64,000 nucleotides of DNA from Salsipaludibacter sp963735045 (lineage in GTDB: Bacteria; Actinomycetota; Nitriliruptoria; Nitriliruptorales; Nitriliruptoraceae), in the NCBI GenBank assembly GCA_963735045.1, contig CAVTIZ010000003.1, forward strand, positions 1,936,244 through 2,000,243, read 5' to 3'. Of this stretch, positions 33,120 to 41,898 are shown in pieces. Position numbers and translations under genes: made by a program. Each line of letters opens with the position of its first letter. Position 1 is the stretch's first letter. Under the pieces are notes generated by a model, which searched no databases, had not been told where the DNA came from, and saw only the letters and a list, made by a program, of their open reading frames with translations.

Positions 33120-33851
33120 ATGCATTCCCAACCCGAGCTGCACGCCCCACCCGAGCTGCACGCCCCACCCGAGATGCATGCCCGACCCGAGACGAATGGC
33201 CGAGCCGAGATGAGTGACCAGCCCGACCTGACCACGCGTCAGCACGCGATCATGGACTTCCTCCATGCCTTCACCGGCGAGCACGGCTACCCGCCGTCGG
33301 TGCGCGAGATCGGCGATGCGGTCGGACTGAAGTCGCCGTCGTCGGTGCACTCCCAGCTGTCGACGCTGGAGGACAAGGGCCTGCTGCGGCGCGACCCCAC
33401 CAAGCCCCGGGCGCTCGACCTCGCCCCGGAGACCCCGCGCTGGGGTGACGCGCCGGCGTCGATGCACCGCCAGATCCCGCTGGTCGGCGAGATCGCGGCC
33501 GGTGCCCCGATCACGGCCGACCAGCACGTCGAGGCCACCTATCCCCTGCCGTCGGACCTGGTCGGCGACGGGACGTTGTTCATGCTGCGCGTCCGGGGGG
33601 ACTCGATGATCGAGGCCGGCGTGTTCGACGGGGACTACGTGGTCATCCGGGAACAGCCCCAGGTCGAACAGGGCGAGATGTGCGCGGCCCTGGTCGACGA
33701 CGAGGCCACGGTCAAGTTCTTCCGCCGGACCAGGGCCGGCGAGGTCTTCCTCGACCCGGCCAACGAACACTTCGACCCGATCCCGGTCTCGGCCGACGCC
33801 GACGCCCGCGTCATGGGCAAGGTCACCGCCGTCCTGCGCTCCGTCCGCTGA
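33120..33851 (+). CDS. lexA: LexA, SOS repressor
   Basis: 243 residues if translation starts at ATG 33120; ATG 33210 (MSDQPDLTTRQ) is an equally possible start that gives the more typical N-terminus. Winged-helix DNA-binding domain (TTRQHAIMDFLHAFTGEHGY, VREIGDAVGLKSPSSVHSQL), cleavage site Ala127-Gly128 (EIAAGAP), Ser162 in RGDSM and Lys199 in ATVKFF of the self-cleaving peptidase. Between the two start candidates lies an 18-bp tandem repeat encoding PELHAP-type units. The upstream region contains several LexA boxes shared with the divergent LysM gene. RecA, the co-protease, is encoded 10 kb away. Confidence 0.95.
   Translation: MHSQPELHAPPELHAPPEMHARPETNGRAEMSDQPDLTTRQHAIMDFLHAFTGEHGYPPSVREIGDAVGLKSPSSVHSQLSTLEDKGLLRRDPTKPRALDLAPETPRWGDAPASMHRQIPLVGEIAAGAPITADQHVEATYPLPSDLVGDGTLFMLRVRGDSMIEAGVFDGDYVVIREQPQVEQGEMCAALVDDEATVKFFRRTRAGEVFLDPANEHFDPIPVSADADARVMGKVTAVLRSVR
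33131..33202 (+). repeat. 18-bp tandem repeat at the 5' end of lexA
   Basis: Four units of ACCCGAGCTGCACGCCCC: two exact (33131-33166), a third with four changes and a fourth more diverged. In frame with lexA they code for repeats of PELHAP. Confidence 0.75.
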
Positions 33852-33855
33852 CCCA

Positions 33856-33872
33856 CCCCGCCACCAGCGGGG
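33856..33872. terminator. Short hairpin between lexA and hflX
   Basis: CCCCGC-cacca-GCGGGG, 6 bp, in the 34-nt gap between the convergent genes. A weak but plausible bidirectional terminator. Confidence 0.4.
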
Positions 33873-33885
33873 CGGCCGGGTCGGG

Positions 33886-35451
33886 TCAGGTCGGGGGAGC
33901 GCCCGACGTGGTGGCGAGTTCCCAGGGTTCGGGCTCCACCGCGAAGGGGTCGTCGTCGAGGTAGTCACCCAGGGTGCGGGCCACGTCTTCGTCCACGGTG
34001 GCGGCCAGGCGGGTGCCGTCGGCCTCGTGGACCTCGCGGTGGACGTCGCCGCGTTCGTGGACCAGCGACACCAGGTCCCCCCGGTCCCACGGCACCAGGG
34101 CGGTGACGTCGACCCGCTGGCCGGGGAGCCGGTGGCGGATGGCGGCGACCAGGTCCTCGATGCCCTCGCCGGTGTGGGCCGACACGACCACCGGGTCGTG
34201 GCCCAGTTGACTGGCGAGGTGGCGGGCCAGCGAGGCGACCTCGACCGGGTCGGCCACATCGGCCTTGTTGAGCACCATCTGGGCCGTGACCTCGTCGGCG
34301 CCGATCTCCTCCAGCACCTCGTGGACGGCCGTGACGTGGGTCATCGCCTCGGGGTGGGCGGCGTCGACGACCAGCAGCAGCAGGTCGGCGTCCGCGGACT
34401 CCTCCAGGGTCGAGGTGAACGCCTCGACCAGGCCGTGGGGCAGCTTGCGGACGAACCCGACGGTGTCGGTCACGACGACTTCGCGGCCGTCGTCGAGGTC
34501 GATGCTGCGCACGGTCGGGTCCAGGGTCGCGAACAACTGGTCGCGCACCTTCACCGACGAACCGGTCATGGCGTTGAGCAGCGAGGACTTGCCCGCGTTG
34601 GTGTAGCCCACCAGCGCCACCGTGCGGACCCGACGGTCCTCGCGGTCCTTGGACTTGGTGGCCCGGATGCGGTCGTAGTCGGCCAGGTCCCGGCGGAGCT
34701 TGGCGATGCGACGGTTGATGCGACGACGATCGACCTCGAGCTGGGTCTCACCCGGTCCACGTCCACCGATGCCGCCACCACCGGCGACGCGTCCACCGGC
34801 CTGTCGTGACAACGCCTCACCCCACCCACGCAGGCGCGGGAGCATGTAGGTCAGCTGGGCCATCTCGACCTGGGCCTTGCCCTCGCGACTGGTCGCGTGC
34901 TGGGCGAAGATGTCCAGGATCACGATCGTGCGGTCCAGCACCTTCTGGCGGATGACCTCCTCCAGGTTGCGCTGCTGGGCGGGGGCGAGGTCGTCGTCGA
35001 ACACGACCGCGTCGGCCTGCAGCGTTCGGGCCAGGTCGCCCAGCTCCTCGGCCTTGCCGCGCCCGATCCAGGTCGCGGCGGCGGGGGCGTCGCGCTTCTG
35101 CACCACGCGATCGACCACCTCGGCACCGGCGGTGTCCAGCAGGGCCTCGAGTTCGTCCAGCGACGCACGGATCTCGGCATCGGTGGTCCCGGGCATCTGC
35201 AGCCCGACGACGATCGCCCGTTCGACCGGGCGGATGATGTCCACGCCCTCCCGGGGCGCGCCCTCCTCGATGACGTCGCGTCGGGCCCGACGTTGTTCGG
35301 CGCGACCCGTGTCCCCGGCGGATCGGTCCCCGGCGGAGCGGTCCGCGGCATCGACCGTGGGCTGGTCCGTGGGCTGGTCCGGGGGTTGATCCGGTGTGGG
35401 CTGGTCCGGGGTGGGCTGGTCCGGGTCGGACGGGGTGCCGTGCGTGGCCAT
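33886..35451 (-). CDS. hflX: GTPase HflX
   Basis: 521 residues. ATG at 35451 follows GGAGG. Ribosome-associated GTPase that splits stalled or hibernating ribosomes. A 55-residue disordered N-terminus contains a DQPTPDQPTPDQ repeat; then the HflX N-domain (LDELEALLDTAGAEVVDRVV, IGRGKAEELGDLA), the coiled-coil GGRGPGETQLEVDRRRI signature, and the G domain with GYTNAGKSSLLN (G1), DTVGFVRKLPH (G3) and NKAD (G4). It sits next to lexA and in the dapF/miaA neighbourhood as in mycobacteria. TAGGCT at 35496-35501 (minus) is the likely -10. Confidence 0.95.
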   Translation of the reverse strand: MATHGTPSDPDQPTPDQPTPDQPPDQPTDQPTVDAADRSAGDRSAGDTGRAEQRRARRDVIEEGAPREGVDIIRPVERAIVVGLQMPGTTDAEIRASLDELEALLDTAGAEVVDRVVQKRDAPAAATWIGRGKAEELGDLARTLQADAVVFDDDLAPAQQRNLEEVIRQKVLDRTIVILDIFAQHATSREGKAQVEMAQLTYMLPRLRGWGEALSRQAGGRVAGGGGIGGRGPGETQLEVDRRRINRRIAKLRRDLADYDRIRATKSKDREDRRVRTVALVGYTNAGKSSLLNAMTGSSVKVRDQLFATLDPTVRSIDLDDGREVVVTDTVGFVRKLPHGLVEAFTSTLEESADADLLLLVVDAAHPEAMTHVTAVHEVLEEIGADEVTAQMVLNKADVADPVEVASLARHLASQLGHDPVVVSAHTGEGIEDLVAAIRHRLPGQRVDVTALVPWDRGDLVSLVHERGDVHREVHEADGTRLAATVDEDVARTLGDYLDDDPFAVEPEPWELATTSGAPPT

Positions 35452-35495
35452 GGGCCTCCGAGCAACAACGACTGGGAACGGGGAGCGGCGCGACC

Positions 35496-35501
35496 AGCCT
35501 A
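35496..35501 (-). promoter_or_regulatory. -10 element TAGGCT of hflX
   Basis: On the minus strand TAGGCT is 44 nt before the hflX ATG; no clear -35. Confidence 0.4.
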
Positions 35502-35558
35502 TCCCCGCCCGGGTCCCCGTCGACGGCCCGATCGAGCGAGTTCGCCGAGCCGTGGCGG

Positions 35559-36533
35559 TCAGCGCGCCAGTCGGTCCAGCAGCCCCAGCAGGTGTCCCGG
35601 CGGGTGCGACTCCTGGCTCCACGCGGTCGTCAGCGGACAGTGGTTGAGCTCCAACCGCACCTCCCCGACCATGATCCGGTTGGCCCCGTCCATCAACGCC
35701 TCCACGGCCGCGTCGCCGAGCCGGGCACCCAGCACGCGGTCACGCATGGTCGGTGACCCGCCCCGCTGCATGTGGCCGAGGCTGGTCACCCGGTGGTCGG
35801 GGTCGACGTCGCTGTCGGCGGGGAAGATCTTCTCGGCCACGGCCCGGGCGCCCCCGGGCTGGCCCTCGGCGACCACCACCAGGCAGAAGCGCTTGCCCAT
35901 GTCGAAGGAGTCCCGGACACGTTCGCGCAGGGCGTCGAGGTCGGTCTCCTGTTCGGGCACCAGGGAGGCCGTGGCGCCACCCGCGATGCCGACGTAGGTC
36001 GCGATCCAGCCGGCATGGCGACCCATGACCTCGATGAAGAACAACCGGTGGTGGCTGGACGCGGTGTCGCGGATCCGGTCGACGGCCTCCAGCGCGGTGT
36101 TGACCGCGGTGTCGAAGCCGATGGTGAAGTCCGACCCGCTGAGGTCGTTGTCGATCGTCCCCGGGACACCCACGACCGGGATGTCGCCCTCCTGGGCCAG
36201 CTTGTCGGCCCCCTTGAGCGAGCCGTCGCCCCCGATGACGATCAGGCCGTCGACCCCCTGCTCGGCCATCATGTCCAGCGCGTCCTGGCGACCCTCCTTG
36301 GACCGGAAGGTGTGGGAGCGCGCCGTGCCCAGGATCGTGCCGCCGATCTGGAGGATCCCCGACACGGCGCGCGCGTCGAGCGGTTCCATCCAGCCGCGGT
36401 GCAGTCCGCGGTAGCCGTCGCGCACGCCCATCACCTCGATGCCGTGGGCGTCGGCCGCCCGGACGACGCTGCGCAGGGCGGCGTTCATCCCCGGGGCGTC
36501 GCCACCGCTGGTGAGCACGGCGATTCGCTGCAT
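35559..36533 (-). CDS. pfkA: 6-phosphofructokinase
   Basis: 324 residues. ATG at 36533 follows AAGGA. Phosphorylates fructose 6-phosphate in glycolysis. It has TSGGDAPGMNAALR, GGDGSLKGA (Gly rather than Asp after GGD, as in ATP-dependent enzymes), the catalytic PGTIDNDL, EVMGRHAGW and LGHMQRGGSP. Length and motif spacing fit the bacterial ATP-type PfkA. It is not part of the conserved recA neighbourhood of mycobacteria and may be regulated on its own. Confidence 0.94.
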   Translation of the reverse strand: MQRIAVLTSGGDAPGMNAALRSVVRAADAHGIEVMGVRDGYRGLHRGWMEPLDARAVSGILQIGGTILGTARSHTFRSKEGRQDALDMMAEQGVDGLIVIGGDGSLKGADKLAQEGDIPVVGVPGTIDNDLSGSDFTIGFDTAVNTALEAVDRIRDTASSHHRLFFIEVMGRHAGWIATYVGIAGGATASLVPEQETDLDALRERVRDSFDMGKRFCLVVVAEGQPGGARAVAEKIFPADSDVDPDHRVTSLGHMQRGGSPTMRDRVLGARLGDAAVEALMDGANRIMVGEVRLELNHCPLTTAWSQESHPPGHLLGLLDRLAR

Positions 36534-36727
36534 CGTGGTTCCTTCGTACGGGTCGTCGGCCCCGGGCCGCACCCCGCGCTCGCCGCCGGGTCCGTGTGAG
36601 TGTGGCAGGCCGGCACGGGGCCTGCTGTGCGGTGCCACGACGACGGGCCGGAACACGACGACGATCGGGGCGATGCGGGACGTGCGTCGACGACGTGGGG
36701 CATGCTGGCAACCCGTGCGGGTCCCCC

Positions 36728-37975
36728 ATGCTCGGATCATCCATGGTCGCGGTAAGCATCTTCATCGTGGTCGTCCTGGCGACCGCCCTGTGGTCCCGCC
36801 GGTTGGTGGACGGACCGGTCACGCCGCCGACCATCCTGGCCCTGGCCGGCCTGCTGGCCGCGACGGTCGGGGGGGTCGAGTTCGGCGTGGAGGCCGCCGG
36901 GGTGCGACTGGCGACCGAGGTGACGCTGTCGTTGGTGTTGTTCGTCGACGCCACCCGGATCCCGCTGCGGGCGTTGCGCAAGGTCGAACGGCTGCCGGCG
37001 CGGTTGCTGGGGATCGGCCTGCCGCTGTCGATCGCCCTGCTGACCGGGCTGGCGATGCTGCTGCTGGGACTGGCGCTCGGCCCGGCCCTGCTGGTGGGGG
37101 CGGCACTGGCGGCCACCGATGCGGCGCTGGCACGCAGCATCGTCGAGTCGCCCGCCCTGCCGGCCGGGATCCGTGAGACCGTCAACGTCGAGTCCGGGCT
37201 CAACGACGGGCTGGCCACCCCGGTGGTCACGGTCGCGATCGTGCTGACGGCCAGCGAGGCCACCGGATCGCTGTCGCTGCTCAACGACGCGATGGTGTCG
37301 TTGCTGCTGGCGGTGGTGATCGGACTGGCGATCGGGCTGGTCGGCGGCTGGGGCATGCGGTGGGCGTCGTCCCGACGACAGCTCGACGGCGTCTTCGCCC
37401 AGCTGTTCGGGTTGGCCCTGGTCGGACTGGTCGTGGTGGCATCCATGGCCACCGGCGCCATCACCTTCGTCGCGGCCTTCCTCGCCGGGTCCGCGTTCGG
37501 CCAGGCCTGGGGAGACGACAGCGCCCACGTCATGGAGTTCACCGAGGACACGGCCCGACTGCTGACCGTCGCGGCCTTCTTCGCCTTCGGGATGCTGCTG
37601 CTGCCCGACGCGCTGGCGGCAGTCACCGCCATGGACCTGGTCGTCGTCGCGCTGGCCCTGACCGTGGCGCGCATGGGCCCGGTCGCGATCGCGCTGGCCG
37701 GAAGCGGGATGCGCGGGCCCTCCGTCGCCCTGGTGGGCTGGTTCGGGCCTCGCGGGCTGGCCACGGTCCTGTTCGCCCTGATCGCCCTGGAGGAACTCGG
37801 CGGCGAGCTGCCCGAGCGCGCGCTCACGGTCCTGGTGGTGACGGTGCTCGCCAGCCTGGTCCTGCACGGCGCAAGTGCCGGCCCGCTGGTCCGGCGCTAC
37901 GCCGCATGGCTGGACCGCGAGGTCGTGGACGGTCCTGCGGTCGACGACGTGGACATGACCCGGACGCGGACCTGA
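36728..37975 (+). CDS. CPA1-type cation:proton antiporter
   Basis: 415 residues; ATG 36728 is used, with ATG 36743 as an alternative. About twelve transmembrane helices of the Na+/H+ exchanger family: VDGPVTPPTILALAGLLAAT, LVLFVDATRIPLRALRKVER, GAALAATDAALARSIVES (TD pair), NVESGLNDGLATPV with the ND ion-binding motif, and GWFGPRGLATVLFALI. No regulatory TrkA or large cytoplasmic tail is present, unlike many NhaP proteins. It would exchange Na+ or K+ for H+ across the inner membrane. Divergent from pfkA and convergent with dapF. Confidence 0.9.
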   Translation: MLGSSMVAVSIFIVVVLATALWSRRLVDGPVTPPTILALAGLLAATVGGVEFGVEAAGVRLATEVTLSLVLFVDATRIPLRALRKVERLPARLLGIGLPLSIALLTGLAMLLLGLALGPALLVGAALAATDAALARSIVESPALPAGIRETVNVESGLNDGLATPVVTVAIVLTASEATGSLSLLNDAMVSLLLAVVIGLAIGLVGGWGMRWASSRRQLDGVFAQLFGLALVGLVVVASMATGAITFVAAFLAGSAFGQAWGDDSAHVMEFTEDTARLLTVAAFFAFGMLLLPDALAAVTAMDLVVVALALTVARMGPVAIALAGSGMRGPSVALVGWFGPRGLATVLFALIALEELGGELPERALTVLVVTVLASLVLHGASAGPLVRRYAAWLDREVVDGPAVDDVDMTRTRT

Positions 37976-37994
37976 CCGCGCCACCACCGACCGA

Positions 37995-38972
37995 TCAGCG
38001 GTGGGCGGCCAGCCAGCGGGGGTCGAGCTCGACCCGGCCAACGACCTCGGCCGGGCCGGTGAGCAGCAGGTGACCACGTCCGTCACGCCGAACCAGCAGG
38101 TGGCCACCCGCGACCGCGACCTCGACGGGCTCCCGACCGCCGGCGACCCGGCGATCGGCGGCCAGGGCGGCCACCGTCGCACAGGTGCCCGAGCCGCAGG
38201 CCAGGGTCTCGCCGATGCCCCGCTCCCAGGTGCGCAGCCGTACGTGGGTCGTGTCCACCACCTCGACCACGTTGACGTTGGTCCCGTCGCGGAAGGCCGC
38301 GTGGCGTTCCACGACCGGGCCCAACGCGGCGAGGTCCACCGCGTCGAGGTCGACCACGGTGGTGACGGCGTGCGGGTTGCCCATCGACACGCCGGTCCAG
38401 CGATGGCCGGCGACGTCGGGCAGCGTGAAGGCCCCCACCGTGCCGATGCCGGCGGTGGCGGCGCCGTCGGGCGGCTGCTCGCCAGCGGCCACCAGCCGCA
38501 GGCCGATCGTGTCGGGATCGTCGCTGGGCGGGCCCATGTCCACCGTGGCGCCGGTCACGGTGTCGTCGTCGCCACGGTGAACGGCGACCTCGCGGACCCC
38601 GGAACGGGTCCCCACCGCGACGCGGTCGTCGGTGGCAGCGGCCAGCCCGGCGTCGACGGCGACCCGTGCGGTCACCCGGATGCCGTTGCCGCACATCTCC
38701 ACGACCGAGCCGTCGCCGTTGCGGTAGTCCATGGTGACCTCGGCGCCCTCGGTGTCGACGTCACCCAGGCTGCCGGCCGGAGGCGGACCCCCGATGCGGA
38801 TGAGGCCGTCGCCACCGACGCCACGGTGGCGGTCGCACAACGCGACCACGGTGTCCGTGGCGAGGTCGAGTGCCGTGTCGTCGGGGTCGACCAGCACCAC
38901 GAAGTCGTTGCCGGTGCCGTGGGCCTTGAGCACGACGAGGTCGGCGAGCACGTCGGCGTCGGAGCGGGACAT
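37995..38972 (-). CDS. dapF: Diaminopimelate epimerase
   Basis: 325 residues, ATG at 38972 overlapping the miaA stop by one base (TGATG). Converts LL- to meso-diaminopimelate for lysine and peptidoglycan. Two pseudo-symmetric halves carry the catalytic cysteines: MCGNGIRVTAR and ACGSGTCATVAALA. Substrate contacts HGTGNDFVVLVD, GNPHAV and WERGIGETLACG are all present. Co-transcribed with miaB and miaA. Confidence 0.95.
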   Translation of the reverse strand: MSRSDADVLADLVVLKAHGTGNDFVVLVDPDDTALDLATDTVVALCDRHRGVGGDGLIRIGGPPPAGSLGDVDTEGAEVTMDYRNGDGSVVEMCGNGIRVTARVAVDAGLAAATDDRVAVGTRSGVREVAVHRGDDDTVTGATVDMGPPSDDPDTIGLRLVAAGEQPPDGAATAGIGTVGAFTLPDVAGHRWTGVSMGNPHAVTTVVDLDAVDLAALGPVVERHAAFRDGTNVNVVEVVDTTHVRLRTWERGIGETLACGSGTCATVAALAADRRVAGGREPVEVAVAGGHLLVRRDGRGHLLLTGPAEVVGRVELDPRWLAAHR

Positions 38973-39967
38973 CACACACCTTCCTGGTCGGGCGGCATTC
39001 CCGGGACCACGCCGTGGGCGGCGAGCAGGTCGTCCACGTCGGTCCGGTGGGTGGCGGCGCACCGGGGATCCTTGCGGAACCACGAGCGCTGGCGACGAGC
39101 GTAGGTCCACGTCCGGCGCGCGAGCGCGTCGGCCAGGTCCACACGGTCGAGGTCGCCGTCCAGCACCGCCAGGGCCTCGGCACACCCGATTCCCTGGGCC
39201 GCCGTGGTCGACATCCCGACCCGTTCCAGTGCCGCCACCTCCTCGACCAGCCCCGCCGCCACCATGCGCTCGGCGCGAGCCGCGATGCGGTCGCGCAGGA
39301 CGGCCGTGGGCGGTTCGAGGTAGTCCACGACCAGGTCGTAGATGCTGTCGTGGTCGTCCCAGGCGGTCCGGAACGACGAGAAGGCCCGACCGGTCAGGGC
39401 CCGGACCTCCAGGGCCCGGACGCTGCGGCGGAGGTTGTCGGGTTCGATCCGCGCCGCGGCCTCGGGATCGACCGAGGCCAGCTCGGCGTGGGCCCCCCGC
39501 GGGTCGTGGGCCCACCGCCGTTCCAGGTCCGCGCGCACGGTCGGGTCGGTCGGGGGGAACTCCAGGTCGTCGACCACCGCGCGGAAGTACAACCCGGAGC
39601 CACCGACCAGCAGCGGCGTGCGGTCGCGACCGTGGACGTCGGCGATCGCGCGGCGGGCCCAGCCCTGGAAGGCCGCCACCGACACCTCCTCGTCCACGTC
39701 CAGGACGTCGACGAGGTGGTGGGCGACGGCGTCACGGTCGGCCGCAGACGGCTTGGCCGAGGCGATGTCGAGCCCGCGGTAGATCGTGAAGGCGTCCACC
39801 GCCACCACCTCCACGTCGCGACGGCCGGTCACCGACAGGTCGCGTGCCCGCGACGCCAGGGCCATCGCCGCCGCCGACTTGCCCGCCGCGGTCGGTCCCA
39901 CGATGGCCCACACCCGACCCGGGGCCTGCCCCGTGGCCGGCGATCGCGTGGACGCTGCTGCGGACAC
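38972..39967 (-). CDS. miaA: tRNA dimethylallyltransferase MiaA
   Basis: 331 residues from GTG 39967. Adds a dimethylallyl group to A37 of tRNAs reading U-starting codons. P-loop GPTAAGKSAAAMALA, DAFTIYRGLDIASAKP, HHLVDVLDVDEEVSVAAFQ, LLVGGSGLYFRAVVDDLEFP and, near the C-terminus, RRTWTYARRQRSWFRKDPR, all canonical. It lies 12 nt behind miaB, which acts after it on the same base, and overlaps dapF, so the three genes form one transcript. Confidence 0.95.
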   Translation of the reverse strand: MSAAASTRSPATGQAPGRVWAIVGPTAAGKSAAAMALASRARDLSVTGRRDVEVVAVDAFTIYRGLDIASAKPSAADRDAVAHHLVDVLDVDEEVSVAAFQGWARRAIADVHGRDRTPLLVGGSGLYFRAVVDDLEFPPTDPTVRADLERRWAHDPRGAHAELASVDPEAAARIEPDNLRRSVRALEVRALTGRAFSSFRTAWDDHDSIYDLVVDYLEPPTAVLRDRIAARAERMVAAGLVEEVAALERVGMSTTAAQGIGCAEALAVLDGDLDRVDLADALARRTWTYARRQRSWFRKDPRCAATHRTDVDDLLAAHGVVPGMPPDQEGV

Positions 39968-39979
39968 GGGCCGGCGTCG

Positions 39980-41470
39980 TCAGGCGGGGATGGTGGGAAG
40001 GATCGGCAGGCCGGTGCGTCCGGCGGCGACGGCCGCGGCCGGGGTGGCTGCCCCCACCGGGGGGGTCAGGACCGCGTCGACCCCGCGTTGCCAGCCGTCG
40101 CCCCGGGCGATGGCGGCGCGGGTGGCGTCGCCCGCCGCGGTCCGCGTCACGGTGATCGGGACGTCCGCGACGGCGTAGTTGGCGGCGGCCTCCACGACCT
40201 CGACGGTCACCAGGTCCCCGGGGGCGACCTCGTCGCGACGGGGGAAGTGCACGAGGTGGTTGCCACGGGTGCGGCCCGACAGCCGGGTGTCGTCGGTCTT
40301 GGACGGCGACTCGACCAGCAGTTCACGGCTGGTGCCGACCAACCGGGCGTGGGCGTCGTGGGACAGCCGCCGCGTGAGTGCCTCGAGGCGCTGGTAGCGC
40401 TCCGCGACCACCTCCGGCGCGACGAACTCGTCGACCATCTCGGCCGCGGGCGTGCCGGGGCGCGGCGAGTACTGGAACGTGAAGGACTGGTCGAAGCCGG
40501 CCTGCTCCACGACCTCCAACGTCTGGGCGAAGTCCTCGTCGGTCTCGCCCGGGAAGCCCACGATCAGGTCGGTGGTCAGCGACGCGTCCGGCAGCAGTTC
40601 GCGCGTGCGCGCCACCAGGTCGAGGAAGCGACGCGAGCGATAGGAGCGCCGCATCGACCGCAGCACCCGGTCCGAGCCGGACTGCAGCGGCAGGTGGAGG
40701 TGCTCGCACACGTTGGGCGTGTCGGCCATGGCGTGGAGGACGTCGGTGGTGAAGTCGCGGGGGTGGGGCGAGGTGAAGCGCACCCGCTCGAGCCCGTCGA
40801 CGGTGCCCATCGCGCGCAGGAGGTCGGCGAACAACGGTCGGCTGTCGAGGTCACGCCCGTAGGAGTTGACGTTCTGGCCCAGCAGGGTGACCTCGACCAC
40901 CCCGTCGTCGACCAGGGCGCCGACCTCGGCGAGGATGTCGCCGGCCGGCCGGGAGTTCTCGGGACCACGCAGCGACGGCACGATGCAGAAGGTGCAGGCG
41001 TTGTTGCACCCGACCGAGATCGACACCCACGCATGGTGGCGGACCTCGCGCTTGGCCGGCAACGCCGACGGGAAGGTCTCCAACGCCTCGACCAGTTCCA
41101 GCACGGGAAGCTCACTGCCGTCGGCCTCGGCCAGCAGCGTGGGCAGGTTCGCCAGGTTGTGGGTCCCGTACACCACGTCGACCCACGGGGCCCGCTCGGT
41201 GATGGCCCCGCCGTCCTTCTGCGCCAGGCAGCCGCCCACCACGATCGTGGTGCCCCGCTCGTCCTTGAGTGGCTTGAGGTGGCCCAGGGTCCCGTACAGC
41301 TTGTTGTCGGCGTTCTCGCGGACCGCGCACGTGTTGAGCAGGACCAGGTCGGCGTCCTCCACCACGGCGCTGCGGCGATACCCCATCGTCTCGAGGATCC
41401 CCGCGGCGCGCTCGGAGTCGTGCACGTTCATCTGGCACCCGAAGGTGCGGATGGCGTAGGTGCGCGGCAT
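39980..41470 (-). CDS. miaB: tRNA methylthiotransferase MiaB
   Basis: 496 residues, ATG at 41470. Radical-SAM enzyme that adds the methylthio group to i6A37 of tRNA. The N-terminal MTTase domain has FGCQMNVHDSE, LNTCAVRENA and VVGGCLAQKD (three Cys for the second cluster); the radical SAM motif is CNNACTFC; a TRAM domain follows (ELLVESPSKTDDTRLSGRTR). An extra Ala/Gly-rich tail of about 30 residues after the TRAM domain is unusual but small. It is the first of the miaB-miaA-dapF set. Confidence 0.95.
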   Translation of the reverse strand: MPRTYAIRTFGCQMNVHDSERAAGILETMGYRRSAVVEDADLVLLNTCAVRENADNKLYGTLGHLKPLKDERGTTIVVGGCLAQKDGGAITERAPWVDVVYGTHNLANLPTLLAEADGSELPVLELVEALETFPSALPAKREVRHHAWVSISVGCNNACTFCIVPSLRGPENSRPAGDILAEVGALVDDGVVEVTLLGQNVNSYGRDLDSRPLFADLLRAMGTVDGLERVRFTSPHPRDFTTDVLHAMADTPNVCEHLHLPLQSGSDRVLRSMRRSYRSRRFLDLVARTRELLPDASLTTDLIVGFPGETDEDFAQTLEVVEQAGFDQSFTFQYSPRPGTPAAEMVDEFVAPEVVAERYQRLEALTRRLSHDAHARLVGTSRELLVESPSKTDDTRLSGRTRGNHLVHFPRRDEVAPGDLVTVEVVEAAANYAVADVPITVTRTAAGDATRAAIARGDGWQRGVDAVLTPPVGAATPAAAVAAGRTGLPILPTIPA

Positions 41471-41564
41471 GGCGGGACTCACGGACGGGAGGCGACGGAG
41501 GCAGGAACCCAGTGTGCCCGGTCCAGCAGCGTGGGTCAGGCAGCGTTGGCCAGGCAGCCGGTGG

Positions 41565-41837
41565 TCAGGCGGCGTGGGTGAAGCGGTCCCGGGTCTCGTG
41601 GTGCTCGGGCTCGGTGGACTCCTCGGCACCCTGGGCCGTGGCCACCAGTCCGACCGCCGCCAGCCCGATGACCCCGGCGGAGATGGCGCCACCGTCCACG
41701 GTCAGGAAGATGCCCACGAGCGCCGCCAGCACGGCGTAGCCGGCATAGGCGCGGATGCGGGAGTGACCCACGAACAGCGACGCGACCAGGATCAACCCGG
41801 GCACGCCGACCAGCAGCCAGGCCTGCAGCACGTTCAC
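41565..41837 (-). CDS. Small membrane protein, unknown function
   Basis: 90 residues from GTG 41837, which follows GAGGGAG. Three predicted transmembrane helices (LQAWLLVGVPGLILVASLFV, IRAYAGYAVLAALVGIFLTV, ISAGVIGLAAVGLVATAQ) and a hydrophilic C-terminus ending in HETRDRFTHAA. I recognise no family. It lies between recX and miaB, where mycobacteria also have small membrane-protein genes. Confidence 0.65.
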   Translation of the reverse strand: MNVLQAWLLVGVPGLILVASLFVGHSRIRAYAGYAVLAALVGIFLTVDGGAISAGVIGLAAVGLVATAQGAEESTEPEHHETRDRFTHAA

Positions 41838-41898
41838 GGACCGGCTCCCTCGTCGTCGACACGACCTGGCGGGAAGCCTAGCGCCCACCCGTTGGTCG

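Noticed and set aside
33120..33210. Repeat at the start of lexA considered as a CRISPR-like or regulatory repeat array
   Set aside because: Units are directly adjacent without spacers, decay progressively and stay in the lexA reading frame, so a simple coding tandem repeat is enough.
38500..39500. Long plus-strand frames opposite dapF and miaA
   Set aside because: dapF and miaA have all catalytic motifs on the minus strand; the opposite frames are shadows.
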